A DNA stretch of 64,000 nt, taken from contig CAZVUD010000002.1 of NCBI GenBank assembly GCA_964629615.1, forward strand, positions 30,838-94,837. Reading direction: 5' to 3'. Position 1 is the first letter of the stretch. Each line of letters opens with the position of its first letter. The notes below the pieces were generated by a model. That model was not told the DNA's origin and searched no databases. It saw only the letters and a program-made list of their open reading frames with translations. The position numbers were made by a program, and so were the translations under genes. This document shows, piece after piece, positions 48,069 to 57,750 of this stretch. This stretch comes from SVTX01 sp964629615. Lineage in GTDB: Bacteria > Bacillota > Clostridia > Oscillospirales > CAG-272.

Positions 48069-49226
48069 ATGATATATCTTGATAACAGTGCCACGACGTC
48101 GCTGTGCGACGGGGCAAGAAGAAAAATGCAAGAGGCGATGGATGATTTCGGAAATCCTTCGTCAAAGCACAAGATCGGCATTTCGGCAAGGTCTATGCTT
48201 GACAGATCGAGAGCGTGTGTTGCGGGAGCCTTCGGTATACGCGGCATGACGGGCGAGCGTGTGGTCTTTACCTCGGGAGGTACAGAGTCAAATAACCTTG
48301 CGATATTCGGAAGTGTGTTTTCCAAATCTCGCCGCGAGGGCGATAGGATAATCACCACAGATTCAGAGCACCCGTCGGTGGAGGCGTGCATGAAGAGCCT
48401 TGAGGATCGCGGATTTGATGTGGTAAGGCTGAGCACCAAGGGCGGAGTGATAGATGAGCGCGAATTTAATGATGCGCTTAACGACCGCGTTATACTTCTG
48501 TCGCTTATGATGGTGAATAACGAAACAGGCGCGGTGTATGACGTAGCAAGGCTGTTTGCCGCAGCTAAGCGAAAGAACAGCGATATAGTCACGCACTGCG
48601 ACGCGATACAGGGATTTTTAAAGCTGCCCTTTACCCCAAAGAAGCTGTCGGCGGATCTTGTGAGCGTCAGCTCGCATAAGATACACGGTCCTAAGGGAAC
48701 GGGCGCGCTTTATATCTCATCTGACGTGATCAAGCGCAGACTTATTTCTCCACATGTGTTTGGCGGAGGTCAGGAGGGCGGACTTCGCTCGGGAACTGAA
48801 AATACCGTAGGCATATGCGGCTTTGGCGGTGCATGTGAGCAGATGCTTTCAAAATTTACCGAAAGCTCGGCAAAAATGACGGCTTTGCGCGATATGTGTG
48901 CAGAGCTTGCTGCTTGTGCAGGTGCGAGAGTGAATATTCCAAAGGGCGCGCGCGCTCCGCATATATTGAGCATCACGCTTCCGAGCATAAAGAGCGAGAC
49001 TATGCTGAATTATCTTTCATCAAAGGATATCTGCGTGTCGGCAGGATCAGCCTGCTCGTCACATTCAAGGCATATATCCTCGTCGCTCATAGGATTTGGA
49101 CTTACGCCTGCCGAGGCGGATACCACGATAAGAGTCAGCTTATCTGCAGATAATACAGAGGATGACATACGCGAGTTTGCAAAGGCGCTCTCTCTTGGCA
49201 TAGATACTCTTGTCAGGATAAAATGA
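48069..49226 (+). CDS. Cysteine desulfurase (NifS/IscS family)
   Basis: A PLP enzyme that takes sulfur from cysteine as an enzyme persulfide for Fe-S clusters, tRNA thiolation or cofactors. The 385-residue protein shows YLDNSATT, GNPSSKHKIG, FTSGGTESNNLA, SEHPSV, VNNETGAV, the PLP lysine in SVSSHKIHGPKG (Lys204), GGGQEGGLRSGTEN and the catalytic Cys329 in VSAGSACSSHSR. The long SACSSHSR loop is typical of group I NifS/IscS proteins. No iscU, thiI or mnmA follows, so the sulfur acceptor is not evident. CGGAGA precedes the ATG. Confidence 0.93.
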   Translation: MIYLDNSATTSLCDGARRKMQEAMDDFGNPSSKHKIGISARSMLDRSRACVAGAFGIRGMTGERVVFTSGGTESNNLAIFGSVFSKSRREGDRIITTDSEHPSVEACMKSLEDRGFDVVRLSTKGGVIDEREFNDALNDRVILLSLMMVNNETGAVYDVARLFAAAKRKNSDIVTHCDAIQGFLKLPFTPKKLSADLVSVSSHKIHGPKGTGALYISSDVIKRRLISPHVFGGGQEGGLRSGTENTVGICGFGGACEQMLSKFTESSAKMTALRDMCAELAACAGARVNIPKGARAPHILSITLPSIKSETMLNYLSSKDICVSAGSACSSHSRHISSSLIGFGLTPAEADTTIRVSLSADNTEDDIREFAKALSLGIDTLVRIK

Positions 49227-49302
49227 CAGCCCTGTATTTTTGAAATGCCGCCTGTGATATATTTTACAGCTGAGGCTTTCTTTCTTAAAAATGTATATGA
49301 TG

Positions 49303-49341
49303 TCGGTGTAAAGGGGAAAATCACTTTACACCGATATATTT
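49303..49341 (+). terminator. Terminator or attenuator hairpin directly ahead of eno
   Basis: An 11-bp stem TCGGTGTAAAG (49303-49313 with 49324-49334) followed by TATATTTTT that runs straight into the GGAGGA ribosome site of eno. It can end the upstream operon, but its T-run lies only 14 nt before the eno ATG, so it may also attenuate eno. Confidence 0.75.
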
Positions 49342-49354
49342 TTGGAGGAAGAAT

Positions 49355-50671
49355 ATGAGCGCAAAGCCACAGATAATGAAATGCAGTGCAAGAGAGATAC
49401 TTGATTCAAGGGGAAATCCCACAGTAGAAGCCACGGTGGCGCTGTCAGACGGCAGTGTCGGCGTGGCATCTGTTCCGTCAGGTGCATCGACGGGGATATA
49501 TGAGGCAGTAGAAAAACGAGATAATGATATGGAAAGGTATTACGGTAAGGGAGTGTTGTCGGCGGTAAACAGCATATGCAGGACCATATCGCCGTCGCTT
49601 GTCGGGGTATATGTGACGGAGCAGAGTGAGATAGACAAGATACTGTGCACGCTTGACGGAAGCGAGAACAAGGAAAATATAGGGGCAAATGCCATACTTG
49701 CCGTATCCATGGCATGTGCGCGCGCAGGTGCAAACAGCTATCAGATACCGCTTTATCGCTATATAGGCGGCGTGTCGGCAACAAGACTGCCTATACCCAT
49801 GATGAATATTTTAAACGGCGGCGCGCATGCCTCAAATAATGTGGAGATACAGGAATTTATGATAGTTCCCGTAGGCGCACCCACATTTGCGGACGCATTG
49901 CGTATGGGAAGTGAGATATATCATGCTCTCGGCAGGATACTAAAGAGTGATGGAAAGAGCGTTTGCGTTGGTGATGAGGGCGGATATGCTCCCGACCTGT
50001 CGGACGATAGCGAAGCCATAGAGTATATTCTTAAGGCGATAGAGAGCGCAGGGTACAGCACGGACAGTATAAGGATCGCCCTTGATGTTGCCGCATCCGA
50101 GTGGTATGACCCGCAGGACGGAATGTATCACCACACAAAGCGCGGGGAGATACTTTCGCGCGAGCAGGTGATAGCGTATATCAGCTCGCTTTCACAAAAA
50201 TATCCGATAATATCCATTGAGGATCCGCTGGATCAGCGCGATTTTGAGGGTTGGCGTCAGATCACGGATAAAATAGGGAAGAATGTCATGCTCGTGGGTG
50301 ACGATCTTTTTGTGACATCAAGCAGAAGGGTCATGACAGGGATCGAGAACGGAATGGCTAACAGTGTGCTTATAAAGCCAAATCAAATAGGAACGCTAAG
50401 TGAGGTCGCGAGCGTCATCGAGCTGGCAAACGGAGCAGATTACAGATGTATAATGTCGCATAGATCGGGTGAAACAGAGGATACAACGATATCTGACCTT
50501 GCCGTTGGATACGGTACGCAGTTTATAAAGGCGGGCGCTCCTGCGCGAAGTGATCGCGTTGCCAAGTATAATAGGCTTTTGCGTATAGAGGCGTCTATCG
50601 GAGGAGCGGCAGTATACGGGTTTAATACAAATAATAAAAAGCCGCATTATGTGACACATTGTGACTGCTGA
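49355..50671 (+). CDS. eno: Enolase (phosphopyruvate hydratase)
   Basis: Enolase converts 2-phosphoglycerate to phosphoenolpyruvate in glycolysis. The 438-residue protein is full length with AREILDSRGNPTVEA, SVPSGASTGIYEAVEKRD, NILNGGAHASNNVEIQEFMI, VGDEGGYAPDL, ISIEDPLDQRDFEGW, LVGDDLFVT, the catalytic SVLIKPNQIGT lysine and MSHRSGETEDTTISDLAV. TTGGAGGA precedes the ATG. Upstream lies a terminator-like hairpin; downstream a strong hairpin separates it from the convergent addA. Confidence 0.97.
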   Translation: MSAKPQIMKCSAREILDSRGNPTVEATVALSDGSVGVASVPSGASTGIYEAVEKRDNDMERYYGKGVLSAVNSICRTISPSLVGVYVTEQSEIDKILCTLDGSENKENIGANAILAVSMACARAGANSYQIPLYRYIGGVSATRLPIPMMNILNGGAHASNNVEIQEFMIVPVGAPTFADALRMGSEIYHALGRILKSDGKSVCVGDEGGYAPDLSDDSEAIEYILKAIESAGYSTDSIRIALDVAASEWYDPQDGMYHHTKRGEILSREQVIAYISSLSQKYPIISIEDPLDQRDFEGWRQITDKIGKNVMLVGDDLFVTSSRRVMTGIENGMANSVLIKPNQIGTLSEVASVIELANGADYRCIMSHRSGETEDTTISDLAVGYGTQFIKAGAPARSDRVAKYNRLLRIEASIGGAAVYGFNTNNKKPHYVTHCDC

Positions 50672-50688
50672 AAAAAATATTAAAGTCA

Positions 50689-50726
50689 GCATCCCCCGAA
50701 AAGCATTGCTTTTCGGGGGATGCTTT
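50689..50726. terminator. Bidirectional terminator between eno and addA
   Basis: An inverted repeat with 17-base arms GCATCCCCCGAAAAGCA (50689-50705) and 50707-50723, between convergent stops at 50671 and 50741. The T-run is short on both sides, but an A-run precedes it for minus-strand use. Confidence 0.85.
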
Positions 50727-50740
50727 GTGATATTACGCTG

Positions 50741-53700
50741 TTACAGCTCGGTAAGCTCCACACATTTGCCAATAGGCAATGAATATATAAGTATTTTATC
50801 GTGGGTCCTTCCGAATATGCTTTCAATGGCATATTTATATTGCAGGAGCTGATCCTTATGCGCGGATATCAGGCGCTTTTTAAACAATGATATGTCATTG
50901 CGTTCTTCGCGTGTCAGTCGGTCTGTTTTATAATCACATATATATATCCTGCCGTCCTCAAATTCAAGCAGCATATCTACAGATCCCTGAACATATATCT
51001 TCTTGTCGCCAAGTATATCGGACAGCTCCTTACTTTGTGTGAACTCCCGTGCTTCGCGGAACAGCCCAAACTGAAATTCACGTCGGATGCAGCTTGCTTT
51101 TTCTATCATAGCGAAAAGGTCGCTATTGAAGAACATCTCTATTTGCGAGCGGTCTATCATGTCGGCAGCGGTGCGCGTAATGAATCTTTGATCTACAAGC
51201 CTTTTTATCTCATCGTCAATGCCTGCATTGGCGGCGTTCTGAAGATCGCAGAACTGCAAAAAGCTGTGAGTTGCCGTGCCTATATCGGCATAAGTGGGCT
51301 TGCTCTTTTCAGACAGCAGAGCGTCAAAGCTTGAAGCCGCGCCTGACTTCATGAGAGCTGCGCGTTCCTGCAGGGCATGCGCGGTAGCATCATTATTTAA
51401 GTCGTGAGATCTGTAAATGTCAAGGCTTGTGTCGAGCAGGTCGCCGCTTGCCTTGGATGCGGCTATCTTTGAGGGAATATATGAAAGTATGTCGTCTATC
51501 TGCTTATCCGCGCGCTCGTGCGACAGGAGGCGCACATATTCGTTTTCGGTGTCTGTCGCGTATATCTCTTCGTCAGAGGACTCCGATATACTATCTTCTT
51601 CATCCGCATATCCCAATGCGTGTACTGTGATATCATAGCTGTCGCTGTTTGACGTGTCATTTTGCAGTGCTGACAGTATCCACGAGATAAAACTGTTCTG
51701 AGCCATTATCGCACTTCTTGAATTTCCCATCATGGCAAGCTTTGCACATGTGTCCTCATAGTCCTTCAATGTGGCAGTGATATAAAGCCTCTCTCTCGCA
51801 CGCGTAAGCGCAACGTAAAGTATGCGCATCTCCTCGTACACCGACTCCTTATAATTACAGCTTGCAACTGCCGATCTTATAAGGCTTTCCTTTGTTCCGT
51901 TTATATACAGGTTGCCGTCCTCGTCGCTGTCTTCGATCTTAAGCTTTGATGCGGCACAAAGATGTCTTGAGTATACAAGGGATTTTCTGGAATCGGCTAC
52001 GGAGAATTTTCTTGAGCATCCGAACAGAAATACGGCGTGGTATTCAAGTCCTTTGGATTGGTGGGTCGTCATGATATTTACGGCATTTGTGCTTGATGCC
52101 TCGTTTAAGGTGACGCTTCCGCCTTCGGACAGGCGTCTGTAATATTTAAGGAAGCTGTAGAGTCCGTTCCATGAGCGCTTTACATAATTGCAGGCGCAGT
52201 CGTACAGGTATATATATGCTTGGCTCTCGCATATGAGCTTAAATTCCGTAAATGTCTTAAGTGCGAGAAGCAGCTTGTCGGCAGATACTCGCTTTGAAAG
52301 CTCGCGCAGTGAAGAGAGCATGCCAAGTATCTTACTTACTCTGTGGGAAAGCAGGGTGGATAGGGGATCGCTTGTATCGGAATACTCCAAAAGTGCGCGA
52401 TTGAGCGAATAGTTCGTGTCGGAGGCACGTCTGACCGTGAGCACCTCCTGCAAGGACAAAAGGCACTCTCCGCTGTAGGCTGTATTTGTCAGAAATCCGC
52501 ACATGGATATGTCGTCCTCGGGATTGTCTATCACTCTTAAGAGATCAAGGATAGCCTTCATGTCCTGACCGTCGAAAAGCTGGTTTGTGGCGGACATGCA
52601 GTATTCTATACCGTATTTTTTGAGAGCGGATGCAACTGTGGGCGCGTGGCGCTTTACCCTGACAAGCACTGCTATGTCAGACAGCTTTACAGGCGAGCCG
52701 CCGGGCTTTTTTTCTGTTTTTATAAGTCGCAGTATCTCACGCGCGCAAAAATCCGCTTCGTCCAAAAGCTCGGATATCGCGCTCTTTTCTGATGTGTCGT
52801 CGCTGCTGTTACTATCTTCTTCCTTGCCGTCAAATATGTCAATTTTTACTTTTGGGGATACATATCCGCTCGGCGTGCTTTTCTTAAATACCAGATCGTC
52901 CTTTTCTGTGTATCCGACAGATTCTGCGTTGGCTTTAAACAGGGCAGAGCAGACCGTGTTTGCAAAGCTTATGACATTTTCGTCACAGCGGAAGTTTTCG
53001 GACATAAATATCGTGCATCCGTCGCTGTTGCTTTTACACTCGCTGTCATACGGCGGAAAGATGCTTTTGTATGATGCGAAAAGCTCGGGGCAGGCATCTC
53101 TGAAGCCGTATATGCTCTGCTTTATGTCGCCAACCATAAATCGCCTGTTTTGACCTATTATCTTAAATATAGTGTCCTGTATCTCGTTTACGTCCTGATA
53201 TTCGTCTATGTATACCTCGTCGTACTTTTCCTGAAGCTCACGTGCGACCTCAGTGCTTCCGTCACCGAGCAATTGCATAAGGAAGCGCGGCATGTCGGAA
53301 AATTCAAAAAGTCCGCGCTCTCTCTTTGCCTCGCAATAGCTTTTGTCAAGATCACTGAGTATATCGTACAAAATTCGGTTGAGCTCTGATGCCTGAATAA
53401 ATTCGTTTTTTATGTCCTCGGGCGAAATGGATGTATATTTTTTTCTGAGATCATTTATATGTTTGTTTGCATCCTGACGCTTCTTTTTGCATTCCTCCAT
53501 CAGTGGCGTTGCGCCGCGTACTGACACGAGCTTTGATGGGGAATATGCCTCAAATGCTTTGGCGATATCGGAAAATCTGCAATTGGATATTCTGTATATG
53601 AGGCTCTGACACATGTCCCTGCTTTCGCACATGTTAAAGGTGTACTTGCTCTTGGCAAGCTCATCCTCCTCAATGCGCCTTACGCAGTATTCAAATACCC

Positions 53701-54412
53701 CGAGCTCAAGCTCAAGCTTGCTTATTATATCCTCTCTTATGATCTCGCCTATGTGCGTTACAAAAAAGTCCTTGTCTGAAAGCTCAAGCAGCTGCTCGCT
53801 CTGATGCTTGAGAGTATCTATACCGAGCGGCGTGGATAAGAGCTTATTGTACAAATGTGAAAGTATTTCGGTAAGCTTGCCTGTGCTTCGCGAATTTGTC
53901 AGCAGGTATATAAGATCCGTAAATTCATTGCGCTCCTTTATATCGGATAAGTGCATGCCGCTCTTTATTCCGTTTGCGTCGAACATGCGCTCAAGCGTGT
54001 CATTGAATGCGCGCATTTTTATGTCGTAAAGCTCAGGCTGATCTGCCAGACGCACATTTGCAGTGAGACCGAGCTTGTCGAAATTCGATCTCACGGGATC
54101 TGTAAAGAAGGAGTCTATCGTGCATATCTTCGCGCTTGACATGAGCAGCATCTGGTTTTGCAGTCGCTCGTCATCGGGGTGCTGTGATATGCGATCGGAC
54201 AGCGCGGCGGTTATCCTGCTTTTAAGCTCGCCTGCGGCGGCGCGCGTGAAGGTAACTATCAGCATTCGCTGTATGTCGGCATTTTCATTCAATATTCTGT
54301 GGATTATTCTTTCAGTCAAGGTAAATGTTTTACCCGAGCCTGCGGCGGCGCTGACAAGGACGGTCCTGCCGCTTTCGTGTATCGCCGCATTCTGTGCATT
54401 TGTAAATCCCAT
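50741..54412 (-). CDS. addA: Helicase-exonuclease AddAB, AddA subunit
   Basis: AddA is the UvrD-like helicase and nuclease subunit of AddAB, the Gram-positive counterpart of RecBCD that resects double-strand breaks up to Chi. The 1223-residue protein has Walker A SAAAGSGKTFTLTE (about 21-34), motif Ia IVTFTRAAAGELKSRI, Walker B VYIDEYQDVNEIQD, motif III GDIKQSIYGFRDA, motif V-VI TTHQSKGLEYHAVFLF and YVALTRARERLYI, and the C-terminal RecB-like nuclease with YICDYKTDR. Length matches the family. It follows addB by 47 nt, in the standard addB-addA order. Confidence 0.95.
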   Translation of the reverse strand: MGFTNAQNAAIHESGRTVLVSAAAGSGKTFTLTERIIHRILNENADIQRMLIVTFTRAAAGELKSRITAALSDRISQHPDDERLQNQMLLMSSAKICTIDSFFTDPVRSNFDKLGLTANVRLADQPELYDIKMRAFNDTLERMFDANGIKSGMHLSDIKERNEFTDLIYLLTNSRSTGKLTEILSHLYNKLLSTPLGIDTLKHQSEQLLELSDKDFFVTHIGEIIREDIISKLELELGVFEYCVRRIEEDELAKSKYTFNMCESRDMCQSLIYRISNCRFSDIAKAFEAYSPSKLVSVRGATPLMEECKKKRQDANKHINDLRKKYTSISPEDIKNEFIQASELNRILYDILSDLDKSYCEAKRERGLFEFSDMPRFLMQLLGDGSTEVARELQEKYDEVYIDEYQDVNEIQDTIFKIIGQNRRFMVGDIKQSIYGFRDACPELFASYKSIFPPYDSECKSNSDGCTIFMSENFRCDENVISFANTVCSALFKANAESVGYTEKDDLVFKKSTPSGYVSPKVKIDIFDGKEEDSNSSDDTSEKSAISELLDEADFCAREILRLIKTEKKPGGSPVKLSDIAVLVRVKRHAPTVASALKKYGIEYCMSATNQLFDGQDMKAILDLLRVIDNPEDDISMCGFLTNTAYSGECLLSLQEVLTVRRASDTNYSLNRALLEYSDTSDPLSTLLSHRVSKILGMLSSLRELSKRVSADKLLLALKTFTEFKLICESQAYIYLYDCACNYVKRSWNGLYSFLKYYRRLSEGGSVTLNEASSTNAVNIMTTHQSKGLEYHAVFLFGCSRKFSVADSRKSLVYSRHLCAASKLKIEDSDEDGNLYINGTKESLIRSAVASCNYKESVYEEMRILYVALTRARERLYITATLKDYEDTCAKLAMMGNSRSAIMAQNSFISWILSALQNDTSNSDSYDITVHALGYADEEDSISESSDEEIYATDTENEYVRLLSHERADKQIDDILSYIPSKIAASKASGDLLDTSLDIYRSHDLNNDATAHALQERAALMKSGAASSFDALLSEKSKPTYADIGTATHSFLQFCDLQNAANAGIDDEIKRLVDQRFITRTAADMIDRSQIEMFFNSDLFAMIEKASCIRREFQFGLFREAREFTQSKELSDILGDKKIYVQGSVDMLLEFEDGRIYICDYKTDRLTREERNDISLFKKRLISAHKDQLLQYKYAIESIFGRTHDKILIYSLPIGKCVELTEL

Positions 54413-54459
54413 TTATTGTGATCCTTTCTTTTGGATGTGTGCTGTATAATGCTTTGAAC

Positions 54460-57400
54460 TCAGTATTCTACAGCCTTTTGGGCAACATGACATGTGTTTT
54501 TCAGCTTGCAGTATTTGCATGCATCAGCTGACGGACGCTTTGGCGCATATCCCGAATATATGCTTTTTCCAACATCGCTGACCGTTTTTATCAAGGTAGC
54601 CTTCATCTCATCCATTTCTGTATCAGATAGGCAGTTCTTGCTCTTCTCGCCCGTGCTTTTGTCTGTCTTTACGCCAAGTATGTCATTATCAAGTGTCGCG
54701 CTTGCGGCATGAAGGATCTCGCTGTCGTCAAGGATAAATCCGCTTCTTATGGGAGATATCTTGCCGCTCTCCTCCTTTGACGAAAGGAACATTGCGCTGA
54801 CAGGGAATATCTCCTTGCCGTTTGCTCCAAATATCGCGGCATCGCGGTTTTTTTCGCTTGCAGCCGAGAAAAGGTATATGGGAAGCTGAAGCTCGTTGCC
54901 CTCGGATACCTTGTCTATATCGAATTTATTGGTTCCCGTTTTATAGTCCACTATCCTTACATAAACGCCGTTTTCGCTTGAATATGTGTCTATTCTGTCT
55001 ATTTTTCCCGTGAGTATTATGCTTCTGTATCCGCCACCGTCAAGCTCTATTTTGAGATCCATGGGCTTTAAGGACGAGGCGTATCTTGAATCGAGCGATT
55101 GCTCAAGCGCCGCGATTTTGAAGCTTGATGATTCAAATTCATCAAATATACTGCACAGCATGGTGTGGGCTATGTCGCGGTATCTTGATATCTCGTAGAG
55201 CATGGAGGGCGAGGGGACAAAGCCTATCTCGTTTATAAATCTCTCGCTTACCTCATTTGCCAGATCCAAAAGCTCCTTGTGCGTGCGGTGGGGAAGCGAG
55301 CCGTCGCTTTGCCTTTCTTCACCGATAAGCTTTTCAAGCACATAGTGAACGTATGTGCCCACATCGGCGGAATTCATAGCCGATATCTTTGACTGGCGCA
55401 AGGAAAGTATATTTTCGCACCAATATCGGTATGGGCATAGCATGAAGGTGGATATGGCGGATTTTGAAAGATATATGGTGTCGCCCAAAAGCTTTTGTGC
55501 AAGCATGGGCGGAATATCATCACCTTTCTCTTGGTCTGATGGCGTGTCGCCATCACATGCGTCGTCATTTCCGAATGTGTCTAAAATGGACCCATCCTCA
55601 TTTTGTAATGGCGCACACCCGGCATCATACACATCAGATATTTCGCTTTGTGTATCCGCGCTTGCACTCAGTCTTGAAAGTATCTTTATCCTTTCAAGAT
55701 CGAATTTTTCCACTTTATCTTTTAAGTAAGGCAGTATGAACAGCACTCTGCGCCATACGATGGATGGCGAACGGCTGTGACCGCCCATATCGGACGAATA
55801 TGTTGTGAGTATCAGCTTGTCAGACGGCTTTGATATAACTCTGTGCGCAAATAACAGCTCGTCCGCGGCAAGCTTTTCTTCTCCCGACGGCATATCTATA
55901 CCGAGGGATGAAAGTATAGCCTTGTCGCTTTCCTTTATAATTCCGCGCTCGGAGACTGCCGCAGGAAATTCGCCCTCAACCAGCCCCGGCATGAATACTA
56001 TCTTTGCGTTTTCAACTCTCAGGGTAGACGCAGAGCCTACGGTTACATAATCGTTAAATGCGGGAACAGAGCCTATGTCGGTGTTCTTCAGCAGTATCTC
56101 TATGGCAGAGTATATGTCATCAATGCTCATGCTGTCCTTTTCGAATATAACGGCAAGCTGTGTCAAAACGTCCTTTATGTAGTCGTACATTCTGATGACC
56201 TCACCCGCCTCACGGATATTTCCGAGGGAAAGCTCCAGACAGCAAAGCGAGGAAAGCGTGCTTGACAGCTGCATCTCTTCAAGATAATCGTATATTGCGC
56301 GGCATGTGTCCTTGACATTACCCTGCGATATTCTTATCTTTGATTGCAGACGTGTGAGGCAGGGAATTATCGCGTCCTTTACTGCGTTTGCGGCGCGGAG
56401 TATCTCGGAGGCGCGCTTTGACACCGTTACTGTATAACCGTCGGGGTTCATGCTCCATGTACTTTCTGTAAATTTAGAACCGTTTATATCCCATGTGACA
56501 CAGTAGTCCTCAAACATGTCGCACATACTGCTCTCTACAGGGCAGAGCCCTGTTTTGACAAGAGTCAGCACATCGTCAAGCCTGTATCCGTGAGATATGA
56601 TCTTAAGTGAGCTGAGCAGAAATCTTGCCGCAGATGTTATCGACAGGTCTGTTTTTTCGGAATAGAAATACGGAATTGAGTATTTGTCGAACACGGCGCA
56701 GAATATGCCCTTGTTGCTTTCGGCGTCGCGAGGTATCACAGCCATGTCGCTGTATTTGTAGCCAAGCTCCCTGAATTTAAGTATCTTCAGCGCAATGTAT
56801 TCCGCTTCCTCGTATTTGTTTGCGCATTCAGCCATGTATATGCTGTCGCGGTCATCCGGCATACCGCTCTCACCCTTCGCAAGACGGAAATTCCAAAGAT
56901 CTCTTTCAATGAGATACAGGTCAGATCTTATGTATGCTTCACCCTCTGTGCATATATGATCGCGGACTTCTATGTAATTGTCCTTTGCAAAGCGCGTGAG
57001 CTTCTTTAATGTATCTCTTGCGCTTGCGCTGTGCATATCGTCGCAACCGCGACTTGCTATTGCAAGCGATACGGATGTGCGGTCTGCACCTGCTATGATC
57101 TTTTTGAGTATGCTGAATTCTATGCCCGTAAAATCGCTGAAGGAATCTATGTATACGTCACATCCGGTGAAAAAGTCGTGATCCTCAAGGGTCTTATCAA
57201 GCATTGAAAGAATGGCGTCGGGCAGGAGCATATCATCTCCGAGGCGCTCGCTCATAAGTGACATATAGCATGAGTATATAAGGCATATGTCCTGCATCTT
57301 TTCTTTAAAGTCTTCGTTGTCAGAATCCTTTATGCGCTCTTCAAGCATCTCGGGAGTCACACCCATGGCGGAAAATTCGTTTATTGTCAGCAGTGCCATA

Positions 57401-57747
57401 TCTGCAAATGCAGGGTCTAACTTAACCTTGCCGAATTTTGTAAGCATGCTGCCCGAGAGGTTTGCGCTGTGCCACATAAACAGGTGCTTAACGCCCTCAC
57501 TGACACGCTTGACTGTGACACCGCCGTATTCTGAAAACACGAGATCGCAAAGGTCTGTAAAGCTTATGACCTTAAGATATCGCCATGCAGACGGATCGAG
57601 ATCCGCAAGCATGCCTTCGCTTATAAATACCTGTTGCTCCGGAACTATCAGATAGGTCCTTTTTTTGTTTTCGACAGAGCTCTTTATCTCGTCGATGATC
57701 CTTGTGGTTTTTCCGCTTCGACTGCGTCCGAGGATCAATTCAAGCAT
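54460..57747 (-). CDS. addB: Helicase-exonuclease AddAB, AddB subunit
   Basis: AddB recognises Chi and carries the second nuclease of AddAB. The 1095-residue protein opens with a Walker A loop LGRSRSGKTTRI, followed by YLIVPEQQVFISEGM. It has degenerate helicase motifs and a C-terminal nuclease with RIVDYKTGTNKFD. Four cysteines typical of the AddB [4Fe-4S] clasp are present: the first in MLCPYRYWCEN and three in CKYCKLKNTCH near the end. Both Cys spacing and length match AddB. It starts 3 nt downstream of the QueG-like gene, so the three form one operon. Confidence 0.94.
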   Translation of the reverse strand: MLELILGRSRSGKTTRIIDEIKSSVENKKRTYLIVPEQQVFISEGMLADLDPSAWRYLKVISFTDLCDLVFSEYGGVTVKRVSEGVKHLFMWHSANLSGSMLTKFGKVKLDPAFADMALLTINEFSAMGVTPEMLEERIKDSDNEDFKEKMQDICLIYSCYMSLMSERLGDDMLLPDAILSMLDKTLEDHDFFTGCDVYIDSFSDFTGIEFSILKKIIAGADRTSVSLAIASRGCDDMHSASARDTLKKLTRFAKDNYIEVRDHICTEGEAYIRSDLYLIERDLWNFRLAKGESGMPDDRDSIYMAECANKYEEAEYIALKILKFRELGYKYSDMAVIPRDAESNKGIFCAVFDKYSIPYFYSEKTDLSITSAARFLLSSLKIISHGYRLDDVLTLVKTGLCPVESSMCDMFEDYCVTWDINGSKFTESTWSMNPDGYTVTVSKRASEILRAANAVKDAIIPCLTRLQSKIRISQGNVKDTCRAIYDYLEEMQLSSTLSSLCCLELSLGNIREAGEVIRMYDYIKDVLTQLAVIFEKDSMSIDDIYSAIEILLKNTDIGSVPAFNDYVTVGSASTLRVENAKIVFMPGLVEGEFPAAVSERGIIKESDKAILSSLGIDMPSGEEKLAADELLFAHRVISKPSDKLILTTYSSDMGGHSRSPSIVWRRVLFILPYLKDKVEKFDLERIKILSRLSASADTQSEISDVYDAGCAPLQNEDGSILDTFGNDDACDGDTPSDQEKGDDIPPMLAQKLLGDTIYLSKSAISTFMLCPYRYWCENILSLRQSKISAMNSADVGTYVHYVLEKLIGEERQSDGSLPHRTHKELLDLANEVSERFINEIGFVPSPSMLYEISRYRDIAHTMLCSIFDEFESSSFKIAALEQSLDSRYASSLKPMDLKIELDGGGYRSIILTGKIDRIDTYSSENGVYVRIVDYKTGTNKFDIDKVSEGNELQLPIYLFSAASEKNRDAAIFGANGKEIFPVSAMFLSSKEESGKISPIRSGFILDDSEILHAASATLDNDILGVKTDKSTGEKSKNCLSDTEMDEMKATLIKTVSDVGKSIYSGYAPKRPSADACKYCKLKNTCHVAQKAVEY

Positions 57748-57750
57748 ATC

